Shown here in pieces: positions 6,597 to 8,180 of a stretch of DNA of 8,180 bases. The translations under genes and the position numbers were made by a program. How positions within the stretch are numbered: position 1 is the stretch's first letter; each line of letters begins with the position of its first letter. Source of the DNA: Pedobacter sp. UBA2067 (GTDB lineage Bacteria > Bacteroidota > Bacteroidia > Sphingobacteriales > Sphingobacteriaceae); contig DDAD01000010.1 of the NCBI GenBank assembly GCA_002333205.1, positions 15,909-24,088 of the forward strand. Direction: 5' to 3'. Under the pieces are notes generated by a model. That model was given only the letters and a program-made list of their open reading frames with translations, had not been told where the DNA came from and ran no database searches.

Positions 6597-6782
6597 GCAA
6601 AATTAAACAAAATGCCCTTTCAAGCCAGTTCATTACGTAACAATAACGATGATACGGCAGGTTTCGGTACCCTGAGGCTGCAATCCTACTTTTATTACGC
6701 AAGCATGATGATCTACAAGGAATTAAACCGTGCAGCACAAACCAATATGCTGAAATTTACGTTTATAAGAATAAAAATCCTC
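6597..6782. other. Divergent intergenic region between receptor operon and regulator gene
   Basis: This 186-bp gap must hold both promoters. For the minus strand, TAATTTTG lies at its left edge. For the plus strand, TACGTTTA (6758-6765) is a near match to the -7 consensus, 17 bases before the ATG at 6783. TTACGTAA (6633-6640) is a perfect 8-bp palindrome and a possible operator. The regulator frame stays open across this gap, but the translation does not look like protein and contains no domain. Confidence 0.5.
6598..6605 (-). promoter_or_regulatory. Candidate -7 element (TAATTTTG) of the His/Cys protein-receptor operon
   Basis: On the minus strand TAATTTTG matches TAnnTTTG exactly and ends one base before the ATG at 6596. 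A TTG lies 15 bases upstream, shorter than the usual spacing of about 20. If used, transcription would begin inside the first codons, favouring the Met at 6560. It may also be chance. Confidence 0.4.
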
Positions 6783-7436
6783 ATGGTTACAGCGGAGCAA
6801 ATCAGAACGGCTTATATCGACTATGTCCTTACACATGGCGAAAAGCCTAAATCCATATATAGTTTTGTAAAAAGCCTGGACATCCAGGAAGCGGAGTTTT
6901 ACAACCACTATGCTTCTTTTGAAAGTATAGAGAAGAACACCTGGGCAGAACTTGTTGCAGAGACCATCGATGCGGTACAGCAGCAGGAAGTCTGGACGGA
7001 ATACTCTTCCCGGGATAAGATGCTTTCTTTCTTCTACAGCTTCACGGAACTGCTGAAAAGCCAGCGCAGCTTTATTGTGTACAGCTTAAAACAGAACGGA
7101 ACGGACCATTATACCCATGCACCACTTGCCTCAGCCAGGGAGCTCTTCGAGCAGTTTGCGGAAAACGTGTTGAACGAAGGATTGGAAAGCGGTGAGCTTG
7201 CCGAGCGAAAGTTCTTTACCAAGCGCTACAAGGATGCGCTATGGGCGCAGTTCCTGTTCATCACCAAGTTCTGGGTTAATGACGACAGCACTGGCTTTGA
7301 GAAAACGGATGAAGCCATTGAGAAAGGCATCAATGTAACGTTCGATCTGTTTCAGCGTTCCCCAATTGACAACCTGTTCGAATATGGAAAGTTCCTTTCC
7401 CGGAATGGCGCCTTCAAAGAAAAAATGAGATTCTAA
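6783..7436 (+). CDS. TetR-like transcriptional regulator
   Basis: A 217-residue cytoplasmic one-component regulator of usual TetR length. Residues 5-54 form the helix-turn-helix domain: AYIDYVLTHG (10-19) is helix 1, SIYSFVKSLDI (24-34) holds helix 2, and EAEFYNHYASFESIEKNTW (36-54) matches the recognition helix and the F-Y-x-H-F/Y-x-S pattern of TetR proteins. Residues 65-217 are an all-helical ligand or dimer domain resembling the TetR C-terminal type seen in Bacteroidota; its effector is unknown. The reading frame is open for 435 bases further upstream, but that stretch runs antisense to the His/Cys gene, and homologous-looking proteins begin just before the helix-turn-helix, so 6783 is chosen. 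There is no Shine-Dalgarno sequence. The kinase gene follows 6 bp after the stop, so the two are surely co-transcribed. Confidence 0.86.
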   Translation: MVTAEQIRTAYIDYVLTHGEKPKSIYSFVKSLDIQEAEFYNHYASFESIEKNTWAELVAETIDAVQQQEVWTEYSSRDKMLSFFYSFTELLKSQRSFIVYSLKQNGTDHYTHAPLASARELFEQFAENVLNEGLESGELAERKFFTKRYKDALWAQFLFITKFWVNDDSTGFEKTDEAIEKGINVTFDLFQRSPIDNLFEYGKFLSRNGAFKEKMRF

Positions 7437-7442
7437 AACCTA

Positions 7443-8180
7443 ATGAGAGAACAAGACAGTATCCCTACTACCAAAACCCAACGTTCTGCTAAATTCGTAA
7501 AAACAGGCTTTCAGATTGGTGGCAACTACATCAAACATTATTCAAAGAAGCTATTTAATCCAGACCTCGACCGGGAACAACTCAACGAGGATAACGCAAC
7601 GGATATATACAAATCTTTGAGCGAGCTTAAAGGCAGCGCCCTGAAGATTGCTCAAATGCTCAGCATGGACAAAAACGTGCTGCCACGCTCCTATGTAGAC
7701 AAGTTTACGCAGTCACAGTACAACGCGCCTCCCCTTTCCGGACCGCTCATCGTACGCACCTTCACCAAGCAACTGGGCAAAGCGCCCGAGAAGCTGTTCG
7801 ACAAGTTCAACACCTCCTCTACCCATGCTGCTTCCATCGGACAGGTCCATGAAGCGATGCTTAACGGCAAAAAGCTGGCGGTGAAGATCCAGTATCCTGG
7901 GGTTGCAGACAGCATTTCCTCTGACTTAAAGCTGGTGAAACCATTCGCCTTCCGCCTACTGGGTATGAGCGAGAAAGAACTGAACATCTACGTCGCAGAG
8001 GTAGAAGAACGCCTGCTTGAAGAAACAGACTATGAACTGGAGGTCCGCAGGTCCATTCAGTTCTCCGAAGCATGTAAAAACCTGAATAATATCGTATTCC
8101 CAACATATTATCCCGAGTATTCAGGCAAGCGCATCATTACGATGGACTGGATCAAGGGAAAACACCTGAAAGAGTTTTTA
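7443..8180 (+). CDS. AarF/ABC1/UbiB-family atypical kinase, N-terminal part (3' end outside window)
   Basis: The frame runs from ATG 7443 to the window edge, giving 246 residues of a protein that is usually 430-550 long. ABC1 kinases are protein-kinase-like ATPases that act on lipid or quinone metabolism at membranes. Visible motifs: ELKGSALKIAQMLS (61-74), the KxGQ motif in the form K68-I-A-Q71; the A-rich loop THAASIGQVH (127-136), which replaces the P-loop; LAVKIQYPGV (145-154), with Lys148 as ATP-binding lysine; and LEETDYELE (192-200), with E194-T-D196 as the ExD motif. The KIQYPGVxxSIxSDL pattern resembles mitochondrial COQ8 more than E. coli UbiB. Catalytic and metal-binding motifs further on are outside the window. 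No N-terminal membrane segment is seen. It is the second gene after the TetR-like regulator. Confidence 0.92.
   Translation, partial: MREQDSIPTTKTQRSAKFVKTGFQIGGNYIKHYSKKLFNPDLDREQLNEDNATDIYKSLSELKGSALKIAQMLSMDKNVLPRSYVDKFTQSQYNAPPLSGPLIVRTFTKQLGKAPEKLFDKFNTSSTHAASIGQVHEAMLNGKKLAVKIQYPGVADSISSDLKLVKPFAFRLLGMSEKELNIYVAEVEERLLEETDYELEVRRSIQFSEACKNLNNIVFPTYYPEYSGKRIITMDWIKGKHLKEFL

Noticed and set aside
6348..6782. Open frame in front of the regulator that would extend it to 362 residues
   Set aside because: It runs antisense to the His/Cys gene, its translation is rich in scattered Cys, Met and His with no domain, and TetR-like proteins begin a few residues before the helix-turn-helix. The start at 6783 is far better.
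7691..8106. Minus-strand open frames within the kinase gene
   Set aside because: Both lie antisense to well-supported ABC1 motifs and show no domain of their own.
1..8180. Insertion sequences, CRISPR arrays, tRNA genes, toxin-antitoxin pairs or defence genes
   Set aside because: No transposase, terminal repeats, regular repeat-spacer pattern, cloverleaf or recognisable defence domain was found on either strand.

Overview
The window looks like ordinary chromosomal DNA from a member of the Bacteroidota, probably Cytophagales or Sphingobacteriales. Three things point there: TAnnTTTG-type -7 promoter elements with almost no Shine-Dalgarno sequences, a TonB receptor with an N-terminal carboxypeptidase-regulatory-like domain, and several protein variants I associate with this phylum. 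I cannot name the genus. No mobile element, CRISPR array, tRNA or rRNA was seen, and every complete gene reads through without a frameshift.

Layout. (1) 1-369: the C-terminal part of an ABC transporter ATPase, followed by a hairpin that may terminate it. (2) 523-1200: an OmpA-family lipoprotein with a glycine zipper, followed by two hairpin terminators. The second is a strong, probably two-way terminator facing the minus-strand gene at 1345-1704. (3) 1345-1704 (-) and 1741-2778 (+): a 119-aa protein of unknown function and a Gfo/Idh/MocA oxidoreductase, transcribed apart from a gap of only 36 bp. The oxidoreductase ends in a 4-bp tail-to-tail overlap with the next gene. (4) 2775-3761, 3871-6201 and 6255-6596, all minus: a secreted alpha/beta hydrolase, a 776-aa TonB-dependent receptor and a small His/Cys-rich exported protein. 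Transcription runs from the small protein to the receptor and perhaps on to the hydrolase. (5) 6783-7436 and 7443-8180 (+): a TetR-like regulator and, 6 bp later, the N-terminal 246 residues of an AarF/ABC1/UbiB-type kinase cut by the window edge.

How the genes may work together. The small His/Cys protein and the receptor form a likely outer-membrane uptake unit. Potential metal ligands in the small protein and ZnuD-like plug and barrel motifs in the receptor suggest a transition metal or metal complex as ligand; this is inference. The regulator and kinase form a second, divergently transcribed two-gene unit. The kinase has a COQ8-like signature, which is notable because this phylum normally makes menaquinone rather than ubiquinone. 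No wholly new system is evident; the His/Cys protein with its receptor and the regulator-kinase pair are the parts most worth a second look.
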